From positions 1 to 6,854 of the forward strand of contig CBDTYW010000208.1 in the NCBI GenBank assembly GCA_965364735.1: a DNA stretch of 6,854 nt. The letters run 5' to 3'. This DNA is from CBDTYW01 sp965364735 (GTDB lineage: Bacteria; Actinomycetota; Nitriliruptoria; Nitriliruptorales; Nitriliruptoraceae). A program made the position numbers and the translations under genes. Below the pieces are notes generated by a model that saw nothing but the letters and a program-made list of their open reading frames with translations, searched no databases and was not told the DNA's origin. Of this stretch, positions 6,618 to 6,854 are shown in pieces; positions within the stretch are counted from its first letter, which is position 1; each line of letters opens with the position of its first letter.

Positions 6618-6854
6618 GCCGAGCGCCTCGGTGTAGAGCTCCGACAGGTGCAGGTACCCGTCGACGTTCGGCCACGGTGAGCTCATGCCCTCGGGCAGAT
6701 CGCGGACCTTCGCCGGGACACCGAGCGCGAGGGAGCTCGCCGGAACCTGCTTGCCCTGGAGCACGACGGCGCCGGCAGCGACCATGGAGCCCGCTCCGAT
6801 CACGGAGCCGTTGAGCGCGGTGGCGCCCATCCCGACGAGGACGTGGTCCTCGAC
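6612..6854 (-). CDS. Gamma-carbonic-anhydrase-like hexapeptide-repeat protein, C-terminal part
   Basis: Only the last 80 codons are present; the start lies beyond the right edge. The visible part follows the gamma-class carbonic anhydrase (YrdA/PaaY-type) pattern: a left-handed beta-helix of hexapeptide turns, with DHVLVGMGATALNGSVIGAG, then MVAAGAVVLQGKQVP and the family's LGVPAKVRDLPE, ending in an amphipathic C-terminal helix (about LHLSELYTEALGD). The zinc-binding histidines of this family lie just upstream of DHVLVGMGA, outside the window, so carbonic anhydrase activity cannot be judged. Members are usually 170-200 residues long and trimeric in the cytosol. An acyltransferase of the same fold is a less likely alternative. 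The gene converges with the 5962 gene. Confidence 0.88.
   Translation of the reverse strand, partial: VEDHVLVGMGATALNGSVIGAGSMVAAGAVVLQGKQVPASSLALGVPAKVRDLPEGMSSPWPNVDGYLHLSELYTEALGD

Overview
The window is GC-rich chromosomal DNA, and codons in the real frames end mostly in G or C. Starts are ATG or GTG, usually behind a clear Shine-Dalgarno (SD) sequence. This base use, the type of RecQ protein and the M15 peptidase point to a high-GC actinobacterium; genus cannot be told from the sequence. I see no insertion sequence, phage gene, tRNA, rRNA or CRISPR array. The high GC produces long open frames opposite the real genes. These were rejected because the other strand encodes proteins with complete family motifs.

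Layout from left to right. (1) Positions 1-2027, minus strand: a RecQ-family DNA helicase whose C-terminus runs off the left edge. Its N-terminal two thirds are a canonical RecQ motor plus zinc-binding domain. Its tail resembles a phosphoribosyltransferase (PRTase) fold with an altered nucleotide-binding loop. (2) Positions 2170-3648, minus: a Baeyer-Villiger-type flavin monooxygenase. (3) Positions 3713-4510, minus: a PlsC-type 1-acylglycerol-3-phosphate acyltransferase, 64 bp upstream of the monooxygenase and probably co-transcribed with it. (4) Positions 4511-4640: a gap with two abutting perfect stem-loops. (5) Positions 4641-5828, minus: a membrane-anchored M15 peptidase (D-Ala-D-Ala carboxypeptidase type) with an extracellular domain resembling the periplasmic domain of FtsX/MacB permeases. 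(6) Positions 5829-5961: a divergent promoter region. (7) Positions 5962-6600, plus: a 212-residue protein of unknown function with a possible helix-turn-helix. (8) Positions 6612-6854, minus: the C-terminal end of a gamma-carbonic-anhydrase-like hexapeptide protein, convergent with gene 7 across 11 bp.

The genes look mostly like independent housekeeping or accessory functions: DNA repair, lipid or ketone metabolism, cell wall and a left-handed beta-helix enzyme. They do not form one dedicated system. The points most worth following are the domain architecture of the M15 protein, the altered PRTase-like tail of RecQ, and the double hairpin between the M15 and acyltransferase genes. I did not find a convincing undescribed multi-gene system here.
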